DNA of 64,000 bases from Sphingomonas palmae (GCF_900109565.1 NZ_FNZZ01000001.1:496001-560000); one strand, 5' to 3'; shown: positions 25,348-35,522, numbered from the stretch's first letter. Program-made: numbers and translations. Notes: generated from the letters alone by a model not told the origin.

Positions 25348-26376
25348 ATGCCCGACACCACGCGCCTGCTCCACCTGCTCGACCCCGAACGCGCGCATGT
25401 TGCCGCGGTGCGCCTGCTCGCCGGATGGGCGGCAACGGGTGCGCCGATGCGTCCGCGCGTGCCGAACCTGCCGGTGCGTGTCGCCGGGCTCGATTTTGCC
25501 AATCCGGTGGGGCTCGCCGCCGGGGTCGACAAGGACGCGCGCGCAATCCCCGGCTGGTTCGCGCTCGGCTTCGGCATGGTGGAGGTGGGAACGCTGACCC
25601 CGCTACCGCAGGCGGGCAATCCCAAGCCGCGGCTGTTCAGGCTGTCGGAGGACGGCGCGGTGATCAACCGCATGGGGTTCAACAACGGCGGTCAGGCCGC
25701 GGGCATCGCGCGAGCGGCCGCCGCGAAACGCACCGGTGTGCTGGGCATCAACGTCGGCGCGAACAAGGACGCGAGCGACCGGGTGGCGGACTACGTCACC
25801 GGGGTCACCGCCGCGGCGCGCGTGGCGGATTACGTCACGATCAACATCAGCTCGCCCAATACGCCGGGCCTGCGCGACCTGCAGGAAGGCACCGCGCTGC
25901 GCGACCTGCTCGCCGCCTGCCTTGGCGCCAAGGGCAAGACGCCGCTGTTCCTCAAGGTCGCGCCTGATCTGAGCCCCGCGCAGATCGACGACATCGCGCG
26001 CGCCGCGATCGACGGCGGGGTCGACGCGCTCATCATGGGAAACACGACGATCTCGCGCCCCGCACTCGCGTCACGGCACAAGGGTGAGACGGGCGGGCTG
26101 TCGGGGGCGCCGCTTCGCGAACTGGCGCGTGCGCGGCTGGTCGATTTTCGCCGCGCGACCGGCGGTGCGCTGCCGCTGATTGCCGCGGGCGGCATCGACA
26201 CGGGTGCGGAAGCCTACGCGCGCATCCGCGCCGGGGCGAGCCTGGTGCAGGTCTATTCAGCGATGGTCTACGGCGGGCCGGGGCTGCCCGCATACATCCT
26301 GCGCGAGTTGGACGCGCTACTGCGCCGCGACGGCTTCGCGTGCGTCGCCGACGCGATCGGAGCGGATAACGGCTGA
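25348..26376 (+). CDS. pyrD: Dihydroorotate dehydrogenase (quinone), class 2
   Basis: Membrane-associated flavoenzyme of pyrimidine synthesis that passes electrons to quinone. 342 residues from ATG 25348, which has AAGGAG eight bases upstream; a longer ORF upstream crosses the small-RNA region. FMN/orotate motifs: NPVGLAAGVDKDA, NRMGFNNGG, NISSPNTPGLRDLQ (catalytic Ser of class 2), FLKVAPDL and AAGGIDTGAEAYARIRAGASLVQVYSA-type barrel end (key AAGGID). The 3' end overlaps the end of ggt, on the other strand, by 60 bases. Confidence 0.95.
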   Translation: MPDTTRLLHLLDPERAHVAAVRLLAGWAATGAPMRPRVPNLPVRVAGLDFANPVGLAAGVDKDARAIPGWFALGFGMVEVGTLTPLPQAGNPKPRLFRLSEDGAVINRMGFNNGGQAAGIARAAAAKRTGVLGINVGANKDASDRVADYVTGVTAAARVADYVTINISSPNTPGLRDLQEGTALRDLLAACLGAKGKTPLFLKVAPDLSPAQIDDIARAAIDGGVDALIMGNTTISRPALASRHKGETGGLSGAPLRELARARLVDFRRATGGALPLIAAGGIDTGAEAYARIRAGASLVQVYSAMVYGGPGLPAYILRELDALLRRDGFACVADAIGADNG

Positions 26377-28116
26377 CCTGATGCGCGGTGCAGGCACCGC
26401 CTCCACCACCACCTTCCCCTCGCGGCGGGGATCGTAACCCCCGTCGTAGCGTCCGCCCGGCCGCACGATCATCGCGTGCACACCCGAATCCTCGCCCTGC
26501 CCGGGTCGTACCGTGACGCCGCGCGCAGCAAGGCCGGCGAGCACTTGCGGCGCGAACTTGCTTACCTCGCCCTGAAACGCGTCGCCGCGCGCGACGAGGT
26601 TGGGCTGCGCGAGCGCCGCCTGCGTCGGCAAATTCCAGTCGATCGCGGCAACCAGCGACTTCGCGACATAGGCGAGGATCGCGTTGCCGCCGGCCGAACC
26701 GATCGCGCCGGCGAACCGGTTGTCGCGGTCGAGCATGACGAGCGGCGTCATCGACGAGCGCGGGCGCTTGCCCGGCGCGACCGCATTTACCGCCGCACGC
26801 CCGCTCGCATCTCGCGGGCTGAACGAGAAGTCGGTCATCTGATTGTTGAGGAAGAAGCCGTCGACCATCCGCCCCGACCCGAAGATCGATTCAACCGTCG
26901 TGGTGATCGAGACGACATTGCCTGCGCCGTCACCGACGATGAAGTGCGAGGTACCCGCGGGTTCGTGCGTCGCATCGGGACCGGCAGCGGTTGCGCCCGG
27001 CGGCGTGCCGGCGACGGGTGCCGGACCGGCGCGCGGGCCGATCAACCGCGCGCGCGCGTCGAGATAGGCTGGATCGATCATACCGGCGACCGGCACGCGC
27101 ACGAACGCGGGATCGGCGACATAGCGGTCCCGATCGGCGTACATCAGCCGGCTCGCCTCAGCGAACAGGTACCAGGCTTGCGGATCGTTCGGGCCACGCT
27201 TCGCAATGTCGGTGCGCTGAAGCAGACCGAGCAGTTCGATCAGGCCGACCCCGCTCGCCGGCGGCGGCGCGGCACAGATGCGGTAGACGCGCCACGCACC
27301 GCACACCGGCGTGCGCGCGATCGGCTTGTAAGCGGCCAGGTCCGCTTCGCTCAGCGACCCCGGTATCGGTGCGGCATGGACACGGTCGACGATCCGCCGC
27401 GCGGTGTCGCCACGGTAGAGCGCGGCCGGACCCTGAGTCGCCAGGCGCGACAGGAACGCGGCATAAGCGGGATTGCGCAGCCGGTCGCCGGCCTGCACCA
27501 AGCCGCCACCCGGACGCGCAAAGTAACGCTGCACATCGGGAGCGGACAATTCGGCGTAACTGCCGCCCAGCATGCGCGCGAGCCGAGGTGACACGATGAA
27601 GCCGTCGCGCGCGGTGCGTTCAGCATCGTCGAACAGGCTGCTCCACGCGAGCGCGCCGTGCTGCCGCTGCGCCTGCGCCAGCATCGCGACCGCGCCGGGC
27701 ACGCCGGTGGCGCGGCCCGACAGAACCGCACGTGCGAACGGAAGCGGCTGGCCGGTGGCTGGATCAAGGAACATGTCCGCGGTGGCACCCGCCGGCGCCA
27801 CCTCGCGCCCGTCGTAGACGGTCACGTCGCGCTTGCCGGCGTCGTAATAGGTCATGAACGCGCCGCCGCCGATGCCCGAGCTCTGCGGCTCGACCAGCGA
27901 CAGCATTGCCTGCACTGCCACCGCCGCATCGACCGCGCTTCCGCCGCGCCGCAGCACTGCCATGCCGGCGTCGACCGCCAGCGGGTTCGCGGCCACGACA
28001 AAGCCGGGCGCGCGCGGCGCTGTGGCGACGTCGCGCGCGACGCCGCTTCCCTGTGAAGGCAGCTGCGCGCAGGAAGCGAGCAGGAGGGTCGCGGCGGCGA
28101 GCAGACGAGAGCGCAT
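26317..28116 (-). CDS. ggt: Gamma-glutamyltransferase (lipoprotein-type signal)
   Basis: Ntn hydrolase that splits glutathione and other gamma-glutamyl compounds in the periplasm. 599 residues from ATG 28116. The signal sequence ends in a lipobox-like LLASC (cysteine at 16), so the enzyme may be membrane-anchored. The self-cleavage nucleophile Thr is in EPAGTSHFIVGDGAGN; other motifs are GGNAILAYV-type and GGGAFMTYYD. Its C-terminal 20 residues run into the 3' end of pyrD on the other strand. Confidence 0.92.
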   Translation of the reverse strand: MRSRLLAAATLLLASCAQLPSQGSGVARDVATAPRAPGFVVAANPLAVDAGMAVLRRGGSAVDAAVAVQAMLSLVEPQSSGIGGGAFMTYYDAGKRDVTVYDGREVAPAGATADMFLDPATGQPLPFARAVLSGRATGVPGAVAMLAQAQRQHGALAWSSLFDDAERTARDGFIVSPRLARMLGGSYAELSAPDVQRYFARPGGGLVQAGDRLRNPAYAAFLSRLATQGPAALYRGDTARRIVDRVHAAPIPGSLSEADLAAYKPIARTPVCGAWRVYRICAAPPPASGVGLIELLGLLQRTDIAKRGPNDPQAWYLFAEASRLMYADRDRYVADPAFVRVPVAGMIDPAYLDARARLIGPRAGPAPVAGTPPGATAAGPDATHEPAGTSHFIVGDGAGNVVSITTTVESIFGSGRMVDGFFLNNQMTDFSFSPRDASGRAAVNAVAPGKRPRSSMTPLVMLDRDNRFAGAIGSAGGNAILAYVAKSLVAAIDWNLPTQAALAQPNLVARGDAFQGEVSKFAPQVLAGLAARGVTVRPGQGEDSGVHAMIVRPGGRYDGGYDPRREGKVVVEAVPAPRIRSAVIRSDRVGDAREAVAAQ

Positions 28117-28342
28117 GGGTCGGAGATAACGGGCACTTGTCCGTGCGTCCACGAGCGTGTGACTTCGCCCGGTCGAGTGTACCACCACTCACGACCGGTC
28201 CCGATCGCGGCGGCCATGCTGGCGCCGCGGCAACGTTTCGTCACGCTCCGACCCACCCCTTGCAGGCTGGCGCCGTCCCGCCCCTGCCCCTAGAGCAAGG
28301 CGAATGCGCGGAACATCGAAGACCGCGCACGGGAGGATCGTG

Positions 28343-30133
28343 GTGACGCGCAGGCTCGAGCATTTCCCCAATCTGGTCGCGATGTTCTTCACCCGCGCGG
28401 CGGAGAAAGGCGACGCGCCGTTCCTGTGGGCGAAGCGCGACGGTGCTTGGGCTTCGATCACCTGGCGCGACGCCGCGGAGAAGGTCGCGCGGCTCGCCGC
28501 CGCCCTGAACACGATCGGGGTCGAGCGCGGAGACCGCGTCATGCTGGTGAGCGAGAATCGCCCTGAATGGTGCCTATCCGATCTGGCGATCATGGCGGCG
28601 GGCGCGATCACGGTGCCGACCTACACGACGAACACAGAACGCGATCACACCCACATCATCGAGAATTCGGGCGCGAAGGCGGTGATCGTCTCGACCGACA
28701 AGCTCGCCAAGACGCTGATGCCCGCGATCCTGCGCTCGATTCAGCCGCAGATCCTGATCGGCATCGATCCCGTCCGGCTCGGCCAGACGCCGTTCGATGT
28801 CTACGACTGGCAGACGCTGATCGACACGCATCCCGCGAGCATCGACGACGTGCGCGCCCAGGCCGATTTCGCGCGGGCCGACCCTGCCTGCATCATCTAT
28901 ACCAGCGGCACGGGCGGCGCGCCGCGCGGGGTGGTGCAGCACCACGGCGCGATTCTGCACAACGTCAAGGGCTGCTGCGACGTGATTTCGGAGGACCTCG
29001 GCTGGGGCGACGAGGTATTCCTCTCGTTCCTGCCGCTCAGCCACGCGTACGAGCATACCGGCGGGCAGTTCGTCCCCATCGGGCTCGGCGGGCAGATCTA
29101 TTATGCCGAGGGTATCGAGAAGCTCGCCGGCAACATGGAGGAAACCCGCCCCACGATCATGTTCGTCGTGCCGCGCCTGTTCGAGGTGCTGCGAACGCGC
29201 ATTTCGAAAGCGATCGAGAAGCAGGGCGGTGTCTCGGCAAAGCTGCTCGCCGCCGCGCTCGACGTCGGGGCGAAGCGCTACGCGGGCAAGCTGCGGCTCG
29301 CCGATCGTCCAAAGGCGCTGCTCGTCGACACGCTGTTCAAGCCGAAGATCGCAAAAAAGTTCGGGGGCCGGATGAAGGCGATGATTTCGGGCGGTGCGCC
29401 GCTGACGCCCGAGGTCGGCATCTTTTTTCAATCGCTCGGCGTCACGTTCCTGCAGGGCTACGGCCAGACCGAGGCGGCGCCCGTCATCTCGTGCAACCGG
29501 CCGAGCGCGGGGGTGACGATGGACAGCGTCGGCCCGCCGCTCCCCGATACCGAGGTGCGGATCGCCGACGACGGCGAAATCCTGGTGCGCGGCGAACTCG
29601 TCATGCACGGCTATTGGCGCAACGATGCCGAGACCGCGCGCGTGCTCAAGGACGGCTGGCTCCACACCGGCGACATCGGCGAGATCGACGCGCAGGGCCG
29701 TATCAGGATCACCGATCGCAAGAAGGACCTGATCATCAACGACAAGGGCGACAATGTCGCGCCACAGAAGGTCGAGGGCATGCTGACGCTACAGCCCGAG
29801 ATTGCGCAGGCCATGATCGCGGGCGACCGCAAGCCGCACATGGTCGCGGTGCTCGTGCCCGAAGCCGAATGGACCCAGGATTGGGCGCGCGCCAACGGTC
29901 AGGCGGGTAATTACAAGGCGCTGGCCGATCATCAGGATTACCGCGCCGCATTGCAAAAGGCGGTCGATCGCACCAACCGCGACCTGTCGGTGACCGAGCG
30001 CGTCCGCCGATGGATCGTCGCCGACGAGCCGTTCACGATCGAGAACGAGCAACTGACGCCGAGCCTGAAAATTCGCCGCCACGTGCTTCGCCAGATCTAC
30101 GGCGATCGGCTGGAAGGGCTGTATCGCGGGTAG
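28343..30133 (+). CDS. Long-chain fatty acid-CoA ligase-type AMP-binding enzyme
   Basis: Activates a fatty acid to acyl-CoA through an acyl-adenylate. 596 residues from GTG 28343, which follows GGGAGG by six bases; an ATG at 28304 is possible. ATP-binding P-loop YTSGTGGAPRGV (about 190-201, one residue off the usual TSGTTG), GYGQTEAAPV, and the hinge/catalytic TDRKKDLIINDKGDNVAP near 485 are present. The N-terminal VWAKRDGAWASITW segment fits the FAA1/long-chain group. Substrate length cannot be read from sequence. Confidence 0.9.
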   Translation: MTRRLEHFPNLVAMFFTRAAEKGDAPFLWAKRDGAWASITWRDAAEKVARLAAALNTIGVERGDRVMLVSENRPEWCLSDLAIMAAGAITVPTYTTNTERDHTHIIENSGAKAVIVSTDKLAKTLMPAILRSIQPQILIGIDPVRLGQTPFDVYDWQTLIDTHPASIDDVRAQADFARADPACIIYTSGTGGAPRGVVQHHGAILHNVKGCCDVISEDLGWGDEVFLSFLPLSHAYEHTGGQFVPIGLGGQIYYAEGIEKLAGNMEETRPTIMFVVPRLFEVLRTRISKAIEKQGGVSAKLLAAALDVGAKRYAGKLRLADRPKALLVDTLFKPKIAKKFGGRMKAMISGGAPLTPEVGIFFQSLGVTFLQGYGQTEAAPVISCNRPSAGVTMDSVGPPLPDTEVRIADDGEILVRGELVMHGYWRNDAETARVLKDGWLHTGDIGEIDAQGRIRITDRKKDLIINDKGDNVAPQKVEGMLTLQPEIAQAMIAGDRKPHMVAVLVPEAEWTQDWARANGQAGNYKALADHQDYRAALQKAVDRTNRDLSVTERVRRWIVADEPFTIENEQLTPSLKIRRHVLRQIYGDRLEGLYRG

Positions 30134-30167
30134 TCGCGGGCGATGCTCGCCCGGTCGGCCGTGTCAT

Positions 30168-30194
30168 GGGGAGCACCACATCGCGACGCTCCCC
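30168..30194. terminator. Hairpin between convergent genes
   Basis: GGGGAGC/GCTCCCC (7 bp, 13-nt loop) between the acyl-CoA ligase stop and the M16 peptidase stop. A smaller perfect hairpin CGGGCGA-TGC-TCGCCCG is at 30137-30153. No T-run, so a weak terminator at best. Confidence 0.35.
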
Positions 30195-30201
30195 TTATCC
30201 C

Positions 30202-33153
30202 TTATTTGGAGCCGGCCGCTGCTGCCGGCGCTCCCGCCTTCTTCGGCATCACCGCCAGCGTCCAGTCCTTGGACGGCAGCAGGTACTTGGCCGCGGTTGC
30301 CTGCAGTAGTTCGGGCGTGATGCTCGTCATGTCGGTGACGATGCTCTGCGTCGCCTCGACCCGCTTGGGATCGTAGCTGCCGCCCTGCATCTGCATCAGC
30401 CAAAACTGGTTCCCCGACGACGCGCGCGCCATGTACTGGAGCATCGGCACGATCGTACGCTTGAGCTCGTCCGGGCCGATCGGCGTCGACACCAGCTCGG
30501 CCGCGATCTGGCGCGACAGCTGGAAGAACAACGGCACCTTGTCGGGCGCGACCTGCCCCAGCGCGATCAGTCGCCCGCCGCCGGGAAGCCCCGTCGGCCA
30601 TTGGCTCTGCGCGCTCGGCGAGTAGCTGGCGCCCGCGACCGAGCGCAGCCGCTCGAACAGACGATCGGAGAAGACAGCGGCGAGCACGTCGAGCCGGCGC
30701 GCCTCGGCATGGTCGGCCGAACCGCCGCCGGTCGGCCACGCGATCACCGCCGCGGCCTGCGTATCCGCTCCGTCGTGCGTCAGCTGCACCGGCGCCGTGT
30801 CGTGCGCGGGGAAGCGCACCGGCGCAGCGCTGGTGGGAGCGGGCGTGCGGGGTTTGAGCGCGCCGAAGCTCTTGGCGATTGCGGCGATCGCCTCGTCCGC
30901 CTTCACGTCGCCGAACACGTCGACTTCGATCGGCCCGGTCGCGAGCAGCGGCTCGAACAATTTGCGGAAGTCGGCGGCGTTCAGCGACTCGATCTGGCCA
31001 AGCGTCGGCGTGCCCCAGCGCGGGTCGCCGTCACGCAGCAGGCGCTCCAGATCGCGCGACAACACGCCGTCGGGTGACGACGACAGCCCGGCATAGCCCG
31101 CGAGCGCGGCGGCGCGCGCGCGCGCGACCGGCTGCGGGTCCCAGCCAGGTGCTGCAAGCTTCGCCGCCATCAGCGTCAGATTGTCGGCGTAATCGCCCGG
31201 CGTCGTGATCGCGCTCAGCGTGAACGCGTCGTCGCCGATGTCGAAGTCGAGCCCCATCCGACGTCCGGCGGTCAGCTGGTCGAGGTCGCCCTGCTTGAGC
31301 TTGCCGATCCCGCTCGCAACCAGCGCGTTGTCGCCGGCCCAGGCAACCGTGGGCTTGTCGCCCGGCAACGCCAGATTGCCGCGACCGAAGCGCACGCGCA
31401 GGTAGACGCGCCCGGTCTCCGACGTGTTCGGGTACAGCAGCGCGCGGACGCCATTCGAGAAGGTCACCTGCTCGATGCCCGGATCGGCGGAAACGGTCGC
31501 GCGCGCCGTCACCTTGCCCGGCGTTCCCAGCTTCGGCACCTTGGAGAAGTCGACTGCGGCCTGCTGGCTGCGCTTGCCCGCTAGCTTCGACACATCGGCC
31601 TTCAGGGCAGCGGCGAGCTTGGCCGCGGCGCCCGCGTCCGGCGTGCGCGTGTTGAGCAGTGCGCGCGTCGCGTCACCCTTGAACAGCCGGTTGGTCGATT
31701 CGAGCATCGCCGCGGGCGTGAAGAACCCCTTCGCGCGCGCGTCCTGCAATATCTTGTAGGAGGTTTCCGGCCCAGCGACCGTCTCGCGGATGTCGAGCGC
31801 ACCGACCATGTCGTCGGCCTGTTTCGACCCCGCCTCGACGCGCGCGGTGGCGACGTCGTTCTTCATCGCGGCGTCGAACTCGGTCAGCTCGCGGTCTACC
31901 TCGACCTGGGTCGGCGCGGTCGCCATCGCGTCGGCGATCACCGCACGCACGTCCTTCAACGCCGCCTCCCAATCGTGGCCCAAGGGCACGATGTTGGTGA
32001 AGGTGCCGTTCGCCGAGCGCGACACGTCGTCGAGGCTGACGGAGGCCTGCAGGAAGCTGCCCCCTGCCCGCGCGCGCGTTTCCAGCCGGCGGTTGATGAC
32101 GCGCAGCGCGACGAAATCGACCAGCCGCTTCTGGTTGAAGATGATCGTGTCGTCGCGGTACTCCCACGGACGCAGCACCGCGGTCGCGACGATCGGCGGC
32201 AGCGAGGGTTCGACCAGCGTGCGGGTCGGCGCGGCGGCGGGATCGGGTTTGCCGAAATCGGGTGCAGGCGCCGCGGCACCGTGCCCAGCCCAGCTGGCAA
32301 AATTCTTGACGATCAGCGACGCGGCCGTTGTTGGATCGATGTCGCCCGACAGGATCACCACGGTGTTCTCCGGCCGGTACCAGCGATCGTGGAACGCCTG
32401 CACCGCGGCGGGCGTCGCCGCCTCCAGCGTCTTGATCGTACCGATTGGCGAGCGGTTGGCGAGCGGCTGCCCCGCGAAAAAGGTTTCGCGCAGCGCATCG
32501 CCGTAGCGGACCTGCGGCCCCGGTGCCTCGCGCTGCTCGGCGAGAACGGCGGGCCGCTCGGCGGCGAGCCCCTGCGCGGTGATCGCGGGCTCCTGCATCA
32601 TGCCCGCGAAAATCTTCAAACTCTCGTCGAGGTTCGCCTGCGTCGCGCCGGGCAGGTCGAGCTTGTAGACCGTCTGAGTCGGCGTGGTGGACGCGTTCGA
32701 ATCCGATCCGAAGGTCGCACCGAAACGCTGCCACACGCGCTTCGCCTCGCCGTCGGGTACGTATTTGGAGCCGCGGAACGACAGATGCTCGATCAGGTGC
32801 GCGAAGCCCTGCTCGGAATCCTTCTCGTACAGCGAGCCCGCGTCGATGCGGACGCGCACCGCGACCTGACCCGGCGGCACGCCATTCTTGCGCACCGCGT
32901 AGCGCAGACCGTTGGGCAGGCGCCCGAAATACCAAGCCGGGTCGGGCGGGATGTCCGAACCCTTGAACAGCCAAGGCGCGGTGTCGACCTTGACCGAGGC
33001 GGGATCGACCGGCGTCGCGTCAGGTGTCGACGGCTTCGCGGCCGGAGCAGGCTTGCCGTTCCCGACGCGCTGCCCGGCAGCGGCCGGAACGAGCGCGGTG
33101 GCGAGGAGAAAGGCGACGAGCGGCTTGGCCAGCGCGCGTGCGGAAGAAACCAT
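30202..33153 (-). CDS. M16 family metallopeptidase, two-repeat form
   Basis: Exported zinc peptidase (insulinase/pitrilysin family), 983 residues from ATG 33153. A signal peptide (MVSSARALAKPLVAFLLATALVPAAA) is followed by the inverted zinc motif HLIEH within FAHLIEHLSFRGS near residue 120. The typical downstream features are PENTVVILSGDIDP and an inactive-like second half from about residue 530 (VRALLYPNTSETGRVYLRVRFGRG-type start, key LRVRFGRG). A longer ORF upstream (to 33396) lacks family similarity. Substrates unknown. Confidence 0.92.
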   Translation of the reverse strand: MVSSARALAKPLVAFLLATALVPAAAGQRVGNGKPAPAAKPSTPDATPVDPASVKVDTAPWLFKGSDIPPDPAWYFGRLPNGLRYAVRKNGVPPGQVAVRVRIDAGSLYEKDSEQGFAHLIEHLSFRGSKYVPDGEAKRVWQRFGATFGSDSNASTTPTQTVYKLDLPGATQANLDESLKIFAGMMQEPAITAQGLAAERPAVLAEQREAPGPQVRYGDALRETFFAGQPLANRSPIGTIKTLEAATPAAVQAFHDRWYRPENTVVILSGDIDPTTAASLIVKNFASWAGHGAAAPAPDFGKPDPAAAPTRTLVEPSLPPIVATAVLRPWEYRDDTIIFNQKRLVDFVALRVINRRLETRARAGGSFLQASVSLDDVSRSANGTFTNIVPLGHDWEAALKDVRAVIADAMATAPTQVEVDRELTEFDAAMKNDVATARVEAGSKQADDMVGALDIRETVAGPETSYKILQDARAKGFFTPAAMLESTNRLFKGDATRALLNTRTPDAGAAAKLAAALKADVSKLAGKRSQQAAVDFSKVPKLGTPGKVTARATVSADPGIEQVTFSNGVRALLYPNTSETGRVYLRVRFGRGNLALPGDKPTVAWAGDNALVASGIGKLKQGDLDQLTAGRRMGLDFDIGDDAFTLSAITTPGDYADNLTLMAAKLAAPGWDPQPVARARAAALAGYAGLSSSPDGVLSRDLERLLRDGDPRWGTPTLGQIESLNAADFRKLFEPLLATGPIEVDVFGDVKADEAIAAIAKSFGALKPRTPAPTSAAPVRFPAHDTAPVQLTHDGADTQAAAVIAWPTGGGSADHAEARRLDVLAAVFSDRLFERLRSVAGASYSPSAQSQWPTGLPGGGRLIALGQVAPDKVPLFFQLSRQIAAELVSTPIGPDELKRTIVPMLQYMARASSGNQFWLMQMQGGSYDPKRVEATQSIVTDMTSITPELLQATAAKYLLPSKDWTLAVMPKKAGAPAAAAGSK

Positions 33154-33368
33154 ATGCGGCGGCTTGTAGGCGTCCAGCCGCGGCTCCGCAACGGCAGCGC
33201 GGTGGATCGCCAACCGGTCCTGCGACGACGGCAACACTTGATCACGCACCGGGTCGAGCGGCGCCCGCTTCGCCGCATCAATGCCATCATTTCGTCGCCT
33301 TGCCTGAATAGTGACGTGTTTCTGGCGAGTTCGACCAGCAAGACGAAGCGCGGAGACGAGAACAGGCA

Positions 33369-34235
33369 ATGATTGCAGAGAAGGTCGCCCACCCACGACA
33401 GTGGCAAAGCGACACGCCGGCGCAGCACGCGGCGGCGGTTCGCGCGGTCATGCCCGACCCGACGATCATCGCGGGAGCGCCGACCGCGGGCGCGGCGATG
33501 AAGGCCGAGGGCAATCGCCCGCTGATCATCCGCGTCGGCAAGCATCTGCGTGGACTGTTCGATCGCCTGATCGCGGGATCGTCGCTGGTGCCTAACGATC
33601 CGGTGCTCGACATGCGCGACTTCGCCTGGACGCAAGGCTTGCGCGATCACTGGGAGGCGATCCGGGCCGAGGCGACGGCGGTCGCGTTGGTCGGCCACGC
33701 CGCGCCCAGCCTCGCCACGATCTCGCCCGACCATCGCTCGATCGCGGAGGTGAACAAGTGGCGCTCGTTCTTCCTGTGGGGCTACGGCTATCCGATCGAC
33801 GACAACCTGGCACGCTGCCCCCGCACCAAAGCGGCGATCGAGGCGATCCCCGGGCTGAACTCGGCTTTCTTCTCGATCCTGGCGCCGGGCACGCACATCC
33901 CCGCGCACCGCGGCGTGACCAAGGGGCTGATTACCTGCCACCTCGGCCTGATCGTACCACGCGACGGGGATGTCAGAATGCGCGTCGACGACCGGGTCGT
34001 GCGCTGGTCGGAAGGCCAGACCCTGGTGTTCGACGACACCTACGATCACGAAGTGTGGAACGACACCGAGAGCACGCGTGTCGTGCTGTTGATCCAGTTC
34101 GAGCGCCCGCTCAGGCAGCCAGGCAAGTGGTTCGCCGACCTGTTCCTCGGCTTCGTCAAGCGCAGCGCGTTCGTACAGGAAGCGCGCGGCAATGTCGCCA
34201 AGTGGAACGCGGCGGTGAAGCAGCTCGACGTGTGA
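33369..34235 (+). CDS. Aspartyl/asparaginyl beta-hydroxylase family (LpxO-like)
   Basis: Fe(II)/2-oxoglutarate-dependent dioxygenase, 288 residues. The jelly-roll core is at about 150-250: AFFSILAPGTHIPAHRGVTKG with the first Fe-binding His, CHLGLIVP, and DDTYDHEVWNDTESTRVVLLIQF with the second His. The C-terminus has a hydrophobic stretch (WFADLFLGFVK). The family includes LpxO, which 2-hydroxylates a lipid A acyl chain. Sphingomonads lack classical LPS but have 2-hydroxymyristoyl glycosphingolipids, so a role on that lipid is possible; this is inference. It stands alone, divergent from the M16 peptidase. Confidence 0.85.
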   Translation: MIAEKVAHPRQWQSDTPAQHAAAVRAVMPDPTIIAGAPTAGAAMKAEGNRPLIIRVGKHLRGLFDRLIAGSSLVPNDPVLDMRDFAWTQGLRDHWEAIRAEATAVALVGHAAPSLATISPDHRSIAEVNKWRSFFLWGYGYPIDDNLARCPRTKAAIEAIPGLNSAFFSILAPGTHIPAHRGVTKGLITCHLGLIVPRDGDVRMRVDDRVVRWSEGQTLVFDDTYDHEVWNDTESTRVVLLIQFERPLRQPGKWFADLFLGFVKRSAFVQEARGNVAKWNAAVKQLDV

Positions 34236-34314
34236 AGGCCGGGCACGCGCGCTGAAACGATCGCTTTCGCGCTGCCCGCTTGATCCCGCCGCCGCTCCGG
34301 GCCACATCGCCGCC

Positions 34315-34887
34315 ATGCTGATCGAAACCGAAGCCACGCCGAACCCGGCGACCCTGAAGTTCCTGCCCGGACGCGTCGTCATGGACGCGGGCACGCGCGA
34401 CTTCGCGACCCCGGAGGAAGCCGAGGCCAGCCCGCTGGCGCAGGCGTTGTTCGATCTGGGCGACGTGATCGGCGTATTCTTCGGGCGCGATTTCGTGTCG
34501 GTGACCGCGGCCCCGGGTGTCGCCTGGAGCACGCTCAAGCCCGACGTGCTCGGCATCCTGATGGATCATTTCGCGGCGCAGATGCCACTGTTCCGCCCCG
34601 CCTCGGCCGGCTTCTCGGTTCCGGCGGAAGAGGTGGCGTTCGCCGACGATCCCGCGGACGCCGACATCGTCGCGCAGATCAAGGATTTGATCAACACCCG
34701 CGTCCGCCCGGCAGTGGCGAACGACGGCGGCGACATCGTTTACCGCGGGTTCGACAAGGGCAAGGTGTATTTGCGGATGCAGGGTGCGTGCGCGGGCTGC
34801 CCGTCGTCGAGTGCGACGCTCAAGAACGGCATCGAGCAGCTACTGCGTTATTACGTTCCCGAGGTGAGCGAGGTTCGCGCGGTCTGA
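34315..34887 (+). CDS. Nfu/NifU-type Fe-S carrier (NfuA-like)
   Basis: 190 residues in two domains: N-terminal Nfu domain (MLIETEATPNPATLKFLPG...) of unknown binding role and C-terminal NifU-like domain (about 112-190) with the cluster-binding CAGC motif in MQGACAGCPSSSATLKNGIE. It hands [4Fe-4S] clusters to client enzymes and would work with the SUF system encoded 10 kb away. Confidence 0.93.
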   Translation: MLIETEATPNPATLKFLPGRVVMDAGTRDFATPEEAEASPLAQALFDLGDVIGVFFGRDFVSVTAAPGVAWSTLKPDVLGILMDHFAAQMPLFRPASAGFSVPAEEVAFADDPADADIVAQIKDLINTRVRPAVANDGGDIVYRGFDKGKVYLRMQGACAGCPSSSATLKNGIEQLLRYYVPEVSEVRAV

Positions 34888-34928
34888 TCACCGCACGCCC
34901 TGCACTTCAGCCCTGACCCGGAGCCTCC

Positions 34929-35522
34929 ATGTCCCAGCCCCTGAACGACGCCGCGCTCGACCAGTTGTTTCGCACCGCGCGCAGCTACAACGGTTATACC
35001 GACCAGCCCGTCAGCGAGGACGATTGCCGCGCGATCTGGGAGCTGGCGAAGATGGGGCCGACCTCGGCCAACCAGCTGCCCGCGCGATTGGTATGGTGCA
35101 CGTCGGATGAGGCCAAGGCCAAGCTCGCCGACTGCTGCTCCGAGGCGAACAAGCCGAAGGTGCTGAAGGCGCCGGTGACAGTGATCGTCGGCATGGACAC
35201 CGATTTTCACGAGCATCTGCCCGAACTGTTCCCGCACACCGACGCGAAGAGCTGGTTCGACGGCAATCGCGAGCTGCGCGAGGCGTCGGCGTTCCGTAAT
35301 TCGTCGTTGCAGGGCGCGTACCTGCTGATGGCGGCGCGCGCGCTCGGTTTCGACACCGGCGCGATGTCGGGGTTCGACGGCGGTGCAGTCGACAAGGCCT
35401 TCTTCGCCGACCAGCCGGCGGTGCGCACCAACTTCATCATGACGATCGGCCACGGCGATCCGGCGTCGATCTTCGACCGCAGTCCGCGTCCGGCGTTCGA
35501 GAAGTTCAACACGGTTGCATGA
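34929..35522 (+). CDS. Nitroreductase-family malonic semialdehyde reductase-like protein (RutE/HadB)
   Basis: 197 residues, FMN-dependent nitroreductase fold. N-terminal [35 protein letters not shown] and the later [18 protein letters not shown] region match the RutE/YdfG-partner subgroup. The rest of a rut pyrimidine-degradation operon is not present here, so a physiological role in uracil breakdown is not supported by context. Starts 41 bases after nfu. Confidence 0.82.
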   Translation: MSQPLNDAALDQLFRTARSYNGYTDQPVSEDDCRAIWELAKMGPTSANQLPARLVWCTSDEAKAKLADCCSEANKPKVLKAPVTVIVGMDTDFHEHLPELFPHTDAKSWFDGNRELREASAFRNSSLQGAYLLMAARALGFDTGAMSGFDGGAVDKAFFADQPAVRTNFIMTIGHGDPASIFDRSPRPAFEKFNTVA

